Assembly: GCA_018136815.1 (NCBI GenBank)
Contig: CM030942.1
Location: forward strand, 2,989,546-3,053,545
Source of the DNA: Isochrysis galbana
Lineage: Eukaryota; Haptophyta; Isochrysidales; Isochrysidaceae
Length of the DNA stretch: 64,000 bases
Reading direction: 5' to 3'
The notes under the pieces were generated by a model. The model saw only the letters and a program-made list of their open reading frames with translations, was not told the DNA's origin and did no database searches. The translations under genes and the position numbers were made by a program. Below, piece after piece: positions 22,995 to 32,965 of the stretch (the first letter of the stretch is position 1; every line of letters begins with the position of its first letter).

Positions 22995-25451
22995 TTAGAG
23001 GAAGCGCACGATAGCCTCAACCTGAAGATCGGCGCCCTCCGAGTCTGCCGCGAAGTCGTGCTCGAAGTTCGAGCCCGGCACGCGTACGATTGCTTCTGAC
23101 TTGAGCGCCGCATTTGATAACGAGTAGGCTTGGCTACCAAGCTCGAGGGCCCGATCGCTAATTGACCCAACTTGTGGCATTCTTCCGTTCGATATGATGC
23201 GAATGTGAAACTGCACGACATCATGCTGCTTCACAGGTGCCTGCATCCCCATCCCCATCACTGAATGGTCGAGCCATGGCAATATCTCTTCAGAAGGCGC
23301 TGTGCAAGCTTTCGTTCCTCCATCTTGTGGCCATGATCTCCTCATTGGCGAGACGGGGGAGTCGCCATCAACCGCATAATCGCTTTGCCGCCCAAGATCA
23401 CTGAGCTTGTGTAAGTCAACATCATTGTCGCCAGCGGGCTCCATCGGTCGTTGCAGACAACAGGGATGGAGATCATCGCCCGCACCACCGTCATGGCTGA
23501 TGGCGCTCAAGGTCTCATCCTCACATTGCGGCGATTCTTCGCATGTGGCCAGGTACGAGCGCGGCGATTCCTCAATGTCGAGATCAACCTTGACTACTTC
23601 TTCATTGTCCTCATCGGAGTGGTCAATCTGATCCCTCACTCCTGCGCCTGTAGAATCTGCTGCTTCAACTCGCCGGGCGGCAGCGTATGCCACTGCGCCT
23701 GCAGCACTTGCCAGTGCGGTTCCGCCCATTGGGCCGAAGGCCGCGAGACCCAATCCGCCACCAACCACAGCAGCGCGCACCCCAATAGATGCTGCCGGGC
23801 GTTGATCAGTGGTGGAATCCATGGCAGCAGCAGCGCGGAGCACATTGAGGAGCGCGCGCAGCTGCGCCTTGCCCAATCTTCCCTCGCGTACACGCTTTGC
23901 AAGTTGAGAAGTAGCGGAAAGCCATGCAAGGCGCGCAGCACCAACCTTGGCCACAACGGCCCATTGATGTTTCTTAGCTGCGGCATCTAGCGCATGTGGA
24001 AGACCGTTTGGGCAACACTCCTCTTGAAGAGCACCATCTACACAATCGGTTGTGCCTGTGCTTGCCGCAACATTGACGATGACTACGTCTTGCATGAATT
24101 CGAGCTCCTCTGCACGCTTGCGCCAATGTAGTGCCTGCGCTTCTGCCAGCCTTAGCCTTTCCATGGCTCCAGGTTCAATGCAGTCATCCACAGGAGTTCG
24201 ATCCGCAAATTCGTCGTACGCGGAGCCCGACTCATCGTCCTGCATGCTCATCGTCCGAAGGGACTGCTCAGTAGCCGCCGTTGCCTTGAGCATAAGCAGC
24301 TTTGCCCCCTTCTTCTCGATCATGATCGCCTCACGATGCTTTTCCACGGTAGCTGCCAACCGCTCCGCACGAGTTGCCGCCGTCACAGCAGCGGGCCTAG
24401 CGTCGTGGAGCTCGCGTTCTGCTTTAATGAGTTGGGCCTGCAGCACGCTGGCGTGCGACTCCAAGCCAGCGCGTCGATATGCGATTGCTTCGACTCGCGC
24501 CTGCGCTGCTTCCTCATCCATTTGGCCCAAGTCCTTGTTGCTGGCCATCACCCTTTGTGCATCTTGCAACCTACTAGCCCGGCCTTCCTCTCGAGATGCC
24601 TCAATGATCTGAACGGAAACAAGGGCATTAGTTGCCGCTTGTGCCTCGGCTTGTGCCTCCTGAAGCTGCTCATCCCAGCATTCAGCATTATCACCTGACA
24701 TTTTGCGCATTTCATCTACCCGCGATTGGGCACTGGTGGCGCGCTCCATGGCCGCACGCAAGGCGCGGCTGGCAGCTTCCCGCTCTGTGAGGATGATGTC
24801 TTCTAGCGAACGCAGGCCCTGTTCCTCAGCAAGCAATTCTGCTCTTCTTGTCCTCATGGCACAAGACACCTGAGACTCCTCTGAGAGAAGTTCATCAATG
24901 GCCTTTTTTGTAGCATTCAATTGCTCGGTCAAGATCTCGTGTCTCGCAACTGCAGATCGAGCATGCTCTCTCTGCGCCTTCGCCTCATTGGCGGCGGCCT
25001 CAGCCTCCGTGCAGAGCGCTCGCAATCGACGCTGGGACTCGGCAAGGGCACGTTGCGCAGCTGCTGCCATTGTGGCAGCCGCGGCCGCAGCTGCCGCAGA
25101 TTCGGTGGACAGATGCTCGACCGTATCGGCATTGTCGACCTCAACAACATCGCCTGCCGGACTGAAGGGAGTGTATCCGTCCTCCTCTTCCTCGGTGACC
25201 AGAAGCCCCACAAGCCTAGCGAGGGCATAGAAGATGGGAGAGTCCATAGACGCACCCCTTCCCACTGCTGCCGAGAGAGCGGGCGCGAGAGCATAGACGG
25301 CCTCCATCGCCTCATCCGAATCGATGTTGACCCACTCGTCTTCCTCCTCGCACTCGAATGAATCTGCGAGAAATTGCAGCTTGGAGCGAGAGCAAGAGCC
25401 GATCGCGTCACTCTTCTTCGCAACCTGCATACTCGGCGTCTCCTCCTCCAT
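22995..25451 (-). CDS. Long coiled-coil protein with a Gly/Ala-rich hydrophobic segment, function unknown
   Basis: 818 residues from the ATG at 25451; an in-frame ATG at 25598 would add 49 Gly/Arg/Glu residues from a purine tract. Order: acidic region to about residue 110; Ala/Glu/Arg-rich heptad coiled coil from about 115 to 430; a middle helical part (KHQWAVVAKVGAARLAW...); a Gly/Ala segment at about 558-591 (VVGGGLGLAAFGPMGG) that could insert in a membrane or pack like a glycine zipper; then an acidic tail and a final segment VVQFHIRIISNGRMPQVG that looks globular. I do not recognise the family. It could be a structural or tethering protein. Uninterrupted frame. Its 5' flank is a C/T tract on the plus strand. 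Confidence 0.7.
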   Translation of the reverse strand: MEEETPSMQVAKKSDAIGSCSRSKLQFLADSFECEEEDEWVNIDSDEAMEAVYALAPALSAAVGRGASMDSPIFYALARLVGLLVTEEEEDGYTPFSPAGDVVEVDNADTVEHLSTESAAAAAAAATMAAAAQRALAESQRRLRALCTEAEAAANEAKAQREHARSAVARHEILTEQLNATKKAIDELLSEESQVSCAMRTRRAELLAEEQGLRSLEDIILTEREAASRALRAAMERATSAQSRVDEMRKMSGDNAECWDEQLQEAQAEAQAATNALVSVQIIEASREEGRASRLQDAQRVMASNKDLGQMDEEAAQARVEAIAYRRAGLESHASVLQAQLIKAERELHDARPAAVTAATRAERLAATVEKHREAIMIEKKGAKLLMLKATAATEQSLRTMSMQDDESGSAYDEFADRTPVDDCIEPGAMERLRLAEAQALHWRKRAEELEFMQDVVIVNVAASTGTTDCVDGALQEECCPNGLPHALDAAAKKHQWAVVAKVGAARLAWLSATSQLAKRVREGRLGKAQLRALLNVLRAAAAMDSTTDQRPAASIGVRAAVVGGGLGLAAFGPMGGTALASAAGAVAYAAARRVEAADSTGAGVRDQIDHSDEDNEEVVKVDLDIEESPRSYLATCEESPQCEDETLSAISHDGGAGDDLHPCCLQRPMEPAGDNDVDLHKLSDLGRQSDYAVDGDSPVSPMRRSWPQDGGTKACTAPSEEILPWLDHSVMGMGMQAPVKQHDVVQFHIRIISNGRMPQVGSISDRALELGSQAYSLSNAALKSEAIVRVPGSNFEHDFAADSEGADLQVEAIVRFL

Positions 25452-25454
25452 TTC

Positions 25455-26495
25455 GAGGGAGCTCTGGGGAGGGAGGTGAGGGAGAGAGAGGGAGCCGGGG
25501 TGGGAAGGCGGGTTGCCTCCCTGTGCACCACCCCCTTCTCTCCCCTTCTCCCCCCCTCCCCCCCTCTCCCTTTCTCTCACCTCTCTTCCCCTCTCCATCC
25601 CTCTCTGCCCCCCCCCCCCTCCCCCCCCCTCTCTCTTCTTTTCCTTCTCACTTTTCTCTATCTAAAGTAGCTCTTCCACAAAATTTCTTATCTCCACTTT
25701 TCTCCTGAAGCCTCTCTGTCCCGGTCGGTTCAGTAGATATACGTTCCGTCTTTCAAGTGTGTCTCTTGGCTTCCTGCTGCGCCCTCGCCCTCCTAGACAT
25801 CTTCTTCCTCTCTCTCCTCCCCTTCCACCTCAGAGGTTGACCTTGAGAGGGATCCTGCTTACTATCCTATAGGTTGGGAGTACTAGTACAACACTTGGCC
25901 CTCTCGCCCTCTCTTCACTCTCTCTCTCCTCTCTCCTCTTATACTCTCCTCCAAGATGAAGGGGGGGGAAATATGTCCCTCTGGGATGGCCGGCCGGCCG
26001 GCCGGGCGGGGCGCGCGGGGGGGAAGGGGGGGGGGGGGGAGGGGGGGGGAATAAGAAGAACCTGTTTAATCTTAAGTGAGATTTGTTGTAACTGAGTCCG
26101 TTCTATTCCGCAAGTGTGGGAACGTTCCTCCCTTTGGTCTCGTCGCACTGTCGCGCAATTGCGCTAACGCTTGTCCATGTCACTGATCTATACCCTACTA
26201 CTGGGCATTCACGGTCCCACTTATGTGGGAGCGAAACATGGTACCCCCGCCGAGAGGGGTTCATCACTCCTCTGTTGTATTCAGGCCTCCTGGCATGAAT
26301 ATTTCGGCATGGGTACGTGCCTTCGTCGTTATATATCGTCTTCTATGTTCGTCTTGGTCACTCAAGGCGTGCAGATTCGGATTCTCCCTGGGCTCAGATC
26401 CTGGTTCGCCGATTTTCGTCTCGAAATTCGAAGATCTGAGTTTTACTTTTACCGTTACGGTAATTGTCCACGCGTTTAAGGTAAGAAATGCAGGT
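25455..26495. other. 5' flank of the coiled-coil gene and G-rich stretch
   Basis: 25500-25650 is nearly pure C/T. 25995-26050 has GGCCGGCCGGCC followed by long G runs. Between is unremarkable sequence. No gene. Confidence 0.45.
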
Positions 26496-26499
26496 AACA

Positions 26500-26830
26500 G
26501 AATTGGGCCCCCCACTTTCTGCATTCCCTCCCTCCCCTTCTGCAGTTCCCCCTCCCTTCTGCAGTTCCCCCTCCCCTCTGCAGTTTCCTCCCCCCTTCTG
26601 CAGTTCTCTTCCCTCCCCTCCCTCCGTTCCCTGATTTTCCCGGGCCAGGCAGGGAAAAATACGTCAATGTGAGGGAGGATTGGGTCAGTGTGGTGATTCA
26701 CCCCCCTCGGCAGTCCCCCCCCCTTCCGCAGCTCTCCTCCCTCCCCTCCCTCCGTTCCCTGATTTTCCCGGGCCAGGCCGGGAAAAATACGTCAATGTGA
26801 GGGAGATTTGGGTCAGTGTTGGGATCTCAC
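26500..26830. repeat. Local tandem repeats with a CCCGGG stem-loop
   Basis: CTGCAGTTCCCC-type units recur at 26540-26610. A block of roughly 95-100 bp, containing CTCCCTCCGTTCCCTGATTTT, is present twice (about 26605-26700 and 26730-26820). Each holds an inverted repeat ATTTTCCCGG...C(A/C)GGGAAAAAT, perfect in the second copy. No coding. Confidence 0.7.
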
Positions 26831-26984
26831 CCCTCACCCCCTCGGCAGTTTCTCCCTCCCCCCCTCTGCTCCCCTTCCCCCCTTCCTCTCCTCCCCTTCC
26901 CCCCCCTCCGCTCCTCCCCTTCCCCTCCGCTGTTCCCCCCCCCTCCGCGCGCCGAGACGGCGGCCCTTCCCCCGCGGGAATCCA

Positions 26985-27415
26985 CTCGGCGTTGCGCAAC
27001 CTGCTCCTTTGGCAAGAGGGGTTGTGTCGTCTGTGTTGACGCCGTGCGCGCGCGCGCGCCCTCGACTCAAGCCACTGGAGCTCGACTCGGTCGTTGCACA
27101 GTCGCGAGGTGTTGCGCAACCTCTCGTTTGACCAGAGAGGTTGTGTCGTCCGAGGTGGAGGGGGCGTCGGTGTCAAGCGCGCGGCGTCATGCATGCGCTC
27201 GACCGCGCGAGGTGTCAGGAGCGCGGCGCGTTGGCGTTTTGCGCGCCCGCTCGCTCGTCGAGCTCAAGCCACTGCAGCTCGACTCGGTCGTTGCACAGTC
27301 GCGATGTGTTGCGCAACCTCTCCTTTGACCAGAGGGGTTGTGTCGTCTGAGGTGGAGGGCGCGTCGACGCCGTGCGCGCGCGCGCCCTCGAGGAAGATGA
27401 AAACTCAGCCCGCGT
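26985..27415. repeat. Degenerate tandem array with three GTTGCGCAAC palindromes
   Basis: The block around GTTGCGCAACCT...GAGGGGTTGTGTCGTC appears three times, at about 26992, 27112 and 27308. Intervening CTCGACTCGGTCGTTGCACAG and GCGCGCGCGCCCTCG blocks appear twice each. The 10-bp palindrome GTTGCGCAAC is identical in all three copies. Confidence 0.75.
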
Positions 27416-27608
27416 AGCTGGGGTTACCGCGTGTATTCAGAGGGGGGGGGGAGCGTGATTAGTTTTGTACTCATCATCTTCGTAATAATAATATTAGTGT
27501 GGCTACCCAAAAAGAAAACAGGCACATGTGGATAAGAAAAAACAACAACCTGGAACCTGGCCCTCTTTCCCTCTTTTGACGGAACGCGACTTTGCTTCCG
27601 TGTAGGTG

Positions 27609-27707
27609 ATCTCGTCTACCATGAGCACCTCCGCAACTGTACCTTCGTCGCCGTGCAGAGAGAGCCTGACGATGCTGATTCCAAGGACAAGAAGGTGGAG
27701 GTGAGCT
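27609..27707 (+). other. Possible isolated coding exon upstream of the OMP decarboxylase gene
   Basis: Preceded by CTTCCGTGTAG (acceptor-like at about 27606) and followed by GTGAGC (donor-like). Read in frame it gives VYHEHLRNCTFVAVQREPDD, then KDKKVE, which looks protein-like, but I found no partner exons. It could also be chance. The opposite strand has an ORF too (27733-27503). Confidence 0.2.
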
Positions 27708-27956
27708 TCTACTCCAGAAGATTTCAAAGTCATCAGAAGAGGTGGGTGCTGTGAACGTCGTTATTGCGCAGCGGCTAGGCAGCGGCGTCGAGGCAGCAGA
27801 CTCAAGCTTACCCTAGCTAGGGAGTAAAACATAACGTGTCGATCACGCAGCTTTCGTCGGGAGAGGGGCAGGGGAGAGGAGTGCGACTCAGAGGCGGGGC
27901 CCGAGGCGCCTTCGGTAGTTGGTTCCTGTCGCGTGCAACGCGCCGCCCTCGTCAGC

Positions 27957-28694
27957 ATGGCACCGGCGCTCCCTCCCGTGTTCGTGGCCGTCGATACGCC
28001 CGACCTAGAGACTGCGAACAAATTGGCGCAGTCCCTTCAGATCCCCGGCTTGGGTATCAAGCTTGGCCTCGAGTTCTTCTGCGCAAATGGCGCTGCTGGC
28101 ATCAAGTCGGTTCTGCAGGCATCTGGAGGAGCTCCTCTCTTCTTGGACCTGAAGTTCCACGACATCCCGAACACGGTGGCTGGTGCCGTGCGTGCGACGA
28201 TCGGTGTGGGCGCAGCTGTGATCAACGTCCATGCAAGCGGAGGGCCGATGATGATGAAGGCGGCGGCAGCAGCGGCGGCGGAGGAAGCACATCGCCTGAA
28301 TGTTCCTCGACCATGCTTGCTCGCAGTGACCGTGCTCACGAGCATGGACGACTCTGATCTCTCAGCAGTTGGTCAAGCTCCTCCTGCTCGTGATCAAGTA
28401 GTGCGACTCGCCAAGCTCGCCCAAGAGTGCGGGATGGATGGCGTCGTGTGCTCAGCAGAAGAGATCAGTGCTATCCGGGCGGCATGCGGGCCGGCCTTTG
28501 TTCTAGTCGTCCCTGGTATTCGGCCAGCGGGTGCAGCTATCGGTGACCAAAAGCGAGTGATGACTCCTGCGCAGGCCATGGGTGCGGGCGCGACCTCACT
28601 CGTCGTCGGTCGACCAATCACTCAAGCGGAGGTGCCAAAAGATGCCGCTGCATCTATTGTTGCTGAAGCCAAGAGTGCGATGGGTTCTTCTTGA
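27957..28694 (+). CDS. pyrF: Orotidine 5'-phosphate decarboxylase, stand-alone bacterial type
   Basis: 246 residues from ATG 27957. Catalyses OMP to UMP, the last step of de novo pyrimidine synthesis. Seen: VFVAVDTPD at the N-terminus, the active-site tetrad segment DLKFHDIPNTV (D64, K66, D69), then VVPGIRP and VVGRPIT phosphate-binding strands near the C-terminus. Length fits bacterial group I PyrF (about 230-245 aa). There is no orotate phosphoribosyltransferase domain in frame on either side. In animals, plants and many protists OMP decarboxylase is fused to OPRT, so a separate bacterial-like copy suggests gene transfer or an unusual arrangement. An upstream in-frame GTG (27933) adds eight residues and was not used. 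No targeting peptide is evident, so a cytosolic site is inferred. Confidence 0.9.
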   Translation: MAPALPPVFVAVDTPDLETANKLAQSLQIPGLGIKLGLEFFCANGAAGIKSVLQASGGAPLFLDLKFHDIPNTVAGAVRATIGVGAAVINVHASGGPMMMKAAAAAAAEEAHRLNVPRPCLLAVTVLTSMDDSDLSAVGQAPPARDQVVRLAKLAQECGMDGVVCSAEEISAIRAACGPAFVLVVPGIRPAGAAIGDQKRVMTPAQAMGAGATSLVVGRPITQAEVPKDAAASIVAEAKSAMGSS

Positions 28695-29064
28695 GACATG
28701 CAGTGTCTCCACCAAGCCAACCGCCAGACAGCCGGATGTGCCTGGTGCATCAATTCGCGCATTTGAAGGCGTGTATCGCTCTGATTCTGAGACGTTGTTC
28801 CTTGCTCACTGGGAGTGATCCGTGAAGGAGCGCACTGGGATGTTCAACGATTGGTGAGGTGACACACTGCTTTGTGGTTGTGGTTGATTGTTGAGGTTTG
28901 AAGTGCTGCAGTATTACGATAAAACAAATGAGCAGTGATGCTGCTACTGCCACTAGCCAGTAGTTTTGCACCGACACGCCAGACCACGACACACATGACG
29001 GCGCAATAAGACACAAGGCTAAGTACTAAGTAGTAAGTACTTATACTTGATTTTGATTCTAAAA

Positions 29065-29235
29065 ATCTTCTTAAAAATCTCTGCTACGTGTACGGCTTAA
29101 GGCATCATGCTAGTGCAATTCCCTACTACCCAACCTTAACCACCGTCAACCCCTTTCCCCTTTCCCAGCTCCCTCTTTGACGGAGAAACTGGTTCCGGTT
29201 CCGGGGCGACCGTGCGCGCTGTTTCGGTCAGGAGT
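29065..29235 (+). repeat. LINE 3'-tail copy (family with terminal ...IPATCAA)
   Basis: Matches 62995-63150 (same orientation) and the reverse complement of 30190-30320. Shared blocks are AAAATCTTCTT, GCTACNTNTNCGGC, TTCCCTACTACCCAACCTTAA and GGAGAAACTGGTTCCGG. Only the end of the element is present. Confidence 0.65.
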
Positions 29236-29414
29236 TGGAGAGAAGGGGGTGGGAGACTGTGGCTTCAGTCTACTCGATGGCGTGTCTCGTACTTCTCTTA
29301 CTCCCGTGGATTATTCTCACTGGCCCGTCAGTGATATCCGTCGGTCTATCACGTGAAGGTTCTGAGTCCTATTAGGTGATGTTACATGTTACGCGTTACG
29401 CATGCCTAGCCCAG

Positions 29415-29585
29415 AGGGTGCAACCTCAAGTTTGGTTGTTTTTTTGGCAACTACCCCCCATGTGGACGCTATAAGTTCTACTTGCAGGACCCTCACCTTA
29501 TAGTACAAAAGTGCAGGTCTCAGATGGCAAGTGCAACCACAGGTTTGGTTGTTTTTTCGGCAACTACCCCCGTGTGGACGGGATA
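29415..29585. repeat. Two-unit tandem duplication, about 128-bp period
   Basis: AAGTGCAACC...GTTTGGTTGTTTTTT...GGCAACTACCCCC...GTGTGGACG occurs twice with a few differences. No coding capacity. Confidence 0.6.
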
Positions 29586-30189
29586 CGTTCGACTCCATCA
29601 TTAAGGTACAACTGTACAGAGCTACACGATTTGACCGCAAAAAACGGACATCGCAGCCAGGCCCGCCCTTCCAGCGCCGTCGCTCCTCTCCAACCAAACC
29701 AAAGCAGGTGGTTGCACCCCACCCCACCGTACGAAGGCGCGCAGGCGTCCCATAGGCGGGAGGAGAGGCGTCCCACAGAGGCGGGCGGGGAGGCGCGCCA
29801 ACGTCTCCTGACCGGGGGGGGGGAGTGGCTGAAAGAGCAAGGGCAGCGCCGGGCGAGCGGAAGCAGCACCTAGAGCAATGCCCCCCCCCTCACGTGGCAC
29901 TGTTCGTTTTGGCTGACAAGTAGATGGTAGATGGGTAGGAGGGAGGAAAAGAAAGACCGCCCAAGCTCGCGAGAAGGCTCGCCGCGGGGGCGGTCGTGGG
30001 AGTAGCAAGGGTCAAAAAAGAGAGGTATGACTTGCAGCGCTCACCGTCCGTGTACTCCTTGCAGATGAATGATGATTCTTCTACCGCCGAGGTACTAGTT
30101 AAGGGAGCCGCCGCTCCGGATGAAGCCACCCATGCGGTCGTAAGCATGAAGCGCCTCCCGGAACCAGCTTCTCCGCTAAAGAGGGAACT

Positions 30190-30522
30190 GGGGAAGGGGA
30201 AGGGGGTTGATAGGGGTTAGGGTTGGGTCGTAGGGAGGTTCACTAGCAAGCTGCCTCACGCCGCACATGTAGCGGGAATTTTAAGAAGATTTTGTTTTCT
30301 ATCTACCTGGTAACAAAAAAGACGTTGTGCCACCTCGGAGCCCGGCTCGAGTTGAATCCCTAGAAGTCCCTCTATGAATTCAAAGATGGGTACCGTCACG
30401 ATGCATAGAGCTATATGTGTGGAGCTTTCGGGGGATACACCGCAGAAGCGGCACGTAGGGTCTTCTGCAAATCTATTTGCCGTCGCTGCTATCCTCCTAT
30501 GGAGGATGTGCTTGAAGTGCAT
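30190..30522 (-). pseudogene. LINE (non-LTR) retrotransposon 3' end: zinc-finger-like C-terminus plus tail
   Basis: An 88-residue frame (30522-30256) contains CRFCGVSPESSTHIALC, the CxxC...HxxxxC knuckle found after the reverse transcriptase in many LINEs, and ends KQNLLKIPATCAA. The last codons and the following tail are the sequence repeated at 29.1, 32.9 and 63.0 kb, which ties those copies to this element. 5'-truncated. Confidence 0.65.
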
Positions 30523-30524
30523 AT

Positions 30525-31702
30525 ACGAGTCACGTGGAGTTAGATGTTAGAAAGTTATACTTATATAGTTGTGATATTTCTTGATTTTGATTATAACTCC
30601 CCCATCGCAAGTCCAAGTCCAAGGCCCCAAGTCCCAAGTCCAAGCCCCCGGCTCCGGTTAGAACTTAGAACTTCAGAACTCCCCGCAAGCTCATTGGGTG
30701 AAAACCTTGTGACCAGTGAGGCGTCAATCTACGTTAATCACTCACCAGGGAAAATAAACAAAATAAAATAATAATTATTAGTAGTATATCGTATATCGTA
30801 TATCCTAGCCAACCCCACTAGCCACTAGCTAATTGGACACAACTTTTCAATCCCGGAATCCCGCCATGCCTGACGAGCCGGGTGTCCGAGTGATACCGGG
30901 GGGGCGGGGCACTGCCCCCTCCCCTCGATATTTGTCCTCCCTCCAGTGCACGCACTGACCCTGCGCACCCCAGCGCGTCCTCTCCTCCTCGAGTCCACGC
31001 TGGGGGAAAACTCCTTTCAGGTAAAAACAACGCAGGGGAGGGGGGGGGGACACCCAAGAAACTAAGGGCCCAGAGCGCTAATCACTCTCGCCGAACGAGT
31101 ATGGCCGAGGCGAGCCGCGGCCCTTCCCTACTGGCTTTGGCGCCCCCCATATTCTTTTACCTAGACACAGAGCAAGAAACTCACCAGGAAAAAGCACGGG
31201 ATGGGGGGGGGGGCGGAGCCACTCGCCACTCGATAGTCGACAGCCGTCAGCTCCCCAAACCGAAAAGTCATCAAGGTGGCGCCTCCCCCCCCGCGGACTT
31301 TTGGGCGAGAGAAGAGGGGAGTGGGGGGAATGCTTGGGGAGCAAGCTCGCCCCGCCAAGCATCTGACAACTTGCTGCGTGAGGGCGGCCGGAGGGCGCTA
31401 TCAACCCCGGTAACTTATAATCTAGAAACAGCGGCTGCTGTAGCTATTCAGCTATTCATTGCTATCACCGCAGCATCTACTTTTCGGGCGCCGCCGGTGC
31501 GAGCGCGTCTGCTTGTCTATTATGCACAGCTTGAAACTTGCCACTTACCCATGGGTTCTTCCTCATTGTGAACGATGTCTAGCCCCACAACCTCGCCACC
31601 ACCATGCTCCAAGCAGATAAGCATTGCAAACAAGACATCGATACCCCTGCACAAGGTGAGGACTATGAATGATGCGCGAGTTTGATCAGTGTTCTTCCTG
31701 AT
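30525..31702. other. Intergenic, no gene recognised
   Basis: Contains four short direct repeats of AAGTCC/CAAG at 30608-30650, a TATCGTATATCG run at 30784-30806, and GC-rich stretches. The 156-aa frame at 31101-31571 has no protein-like features. Confidence 0.4.
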
Positions 31703-31773
31703 GGTGAGCATCACCGGTCATCAGCTCCCCAAACATCATCTTGATCACATAGTACTACTTAAGATGCCGAGCA

Positions 31774-32286
31774 TCACCGGCCACCAGATCCCCAAACATC
31801 ATGGCCCCGGACTTTAGGGTCGTCGAAAATGCGTGTGTAGTCTTCTTCGCCAAGCTCTCTGCGGAGCTTAAACATCAACTGCGATATGGGAACAGCGATA
31901 CGGGAACAGGAAAGAGTGTACATACCTTGTCAAACAAGAGGAGTGTTGACAGGGATGCACCCAAGATGACGTACCTGCAGTTCGTCCAGCTCATCTGGGG
32001 CGAAGTCACCAGCCTCACCCTCGACGTTGAAAATACGCTTGAGATCATCACCTACCAGATCGTCTGCAAGCACACCGTCCAGGTCGAGATCGTCGCCCTT
32101 CTCATCAAAGGTTGTGAACCAGGTGTCGCCGATCTCTGCCTCCTCAAGCCCCATCAAAGGGGGGGCAGGCAGGCGGCGCGCGACGGAAGCGCCTGCTATA
32201 CGAGATGCACCTATGCACAATGCGCCCACCGAGCCGGGAGGAGTCGCCAAGAGTGCGTAGGAGGCCGTCAATACCACTTGCCACAT
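31774..32286 (-). CDS. Small acidic protein with N-terminal presequence, two exons, function unknown
   Basis: Proposed exons 32286-31975 and 31878-31774 (minus), phase 0 with donor GTACGT and acceptor ATCGCAG, giving 138 residues. Residues 1-22 (MWQVVLTASYALLATPPGSV) look like a signal peptide. The next about 25 residues are Ala/Arg/Ser-rich like a plastid transit peptide. The mature part is acidic (GDDLDLDGVLADDLVGDD). Exon 2 gives LMFKLRRELGEEDYTRIFDD, which reads as a real helix continuing the acidic segment. The family is not recognised; a plastid location is inferred. The end of exon 2 and its stop lie in a roughly 40-bp sequence duplicated just downstream, at about 31703-31744. Confidence 0.55.
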
Positions 32287-32545
32287 GTTGGAGGCAGTAT
32301 CCAACGGCGCGGCCGAGCAAGTCCGCCAGCCAGCACGCACTCGAGGCGGAAGAGGAGTGTCTGAGTGTCTGAACGAGTTTTATAATAGTGCTGCCCGTAG
32401 TCTCGGAGAAGGCCATTGGGACCTCACTCATGTCTCATGTGCCTCGTTGCCTCGTTGTCGTTGTGTGTCTCGCTAGAGCTAGAGCCCTCGCCGTCGCTAT
32501 ACTAACGACACAACGACGCAGCTCATCACGTACTCTTTAGTGACC

Positions 32546-32577
32546 TACTGCTCTTTGAGTACTCCCAAAGAGCAGTA
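32546..32577. repeat. Hairpin, 12-bp perfect stem
   Basis: TACTGCTCTTTG and its complement CAAAGAGCAGTA separated by eight bases. No flanking gene whose terminator it would be. Confidence 0.6.
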
Positions 32578-32879
32578 TTCGTACTTCGTACTCATGAGTA
32601 CACCCGAATTCATAGCTCATAGTATTGTAGTGTAGTCAGTGTATTGTAGGTCAGCCCTGTGGTCTCGGTTACCTTTACTTGATGTTTTGCTTGGCTTAGG
32701 TGAATGTTTCTGGTGTGTTCGTGAGTCTGTGCCGTACTGTGTACACCTCTCTCATCCGCCCGGTCGAAGTTGTGCGCACGGCTTCCTCACCAATGGCACC
32801 AACCCAAGCAAGGATTCCGCCTCGAGGAATCTAGGTGGTGGGGGAGGGGGGAGGGGAACGGGGGAGTTTGTAATAAGTA

Positions 32880-32965
32880 AGTAAGGGATAGTTGGTAAGT
32901 AGGGCCTACCTCACGCCGTACATACAACGGCAGCGGAAATTGTTATTTCAAGATGTTTTTCTGCA
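32880..32965 (-). repeat. Diverged LINE-tail copy
   Basis: The reverse complement reads TTTCCGCTGCCG...GTACGGCGTGAGGTAGG, similar to CCGCTACATGTGCGGCGTGAGGC of the 30.2-kb element. Confidence 0.4.

Larger units (their letters stand above)
28695..30240. other. Intergenic: LINE tail and a short tandem duplication
   Basis: 29065-29235 is a LINE-tail copy and 29415-29585 a tandem duplication, both listed separately. 29640-30240 is GC-rich without a recognisable gene. Confidence 0.4.

Noticed and set aside
28750-29016. 88-aa minus-strand frame with a hydrophobic stretch downstream of the OMP decarboxylase
   Set aside because: Short, no start context or homology, in a probable 3' UTR.
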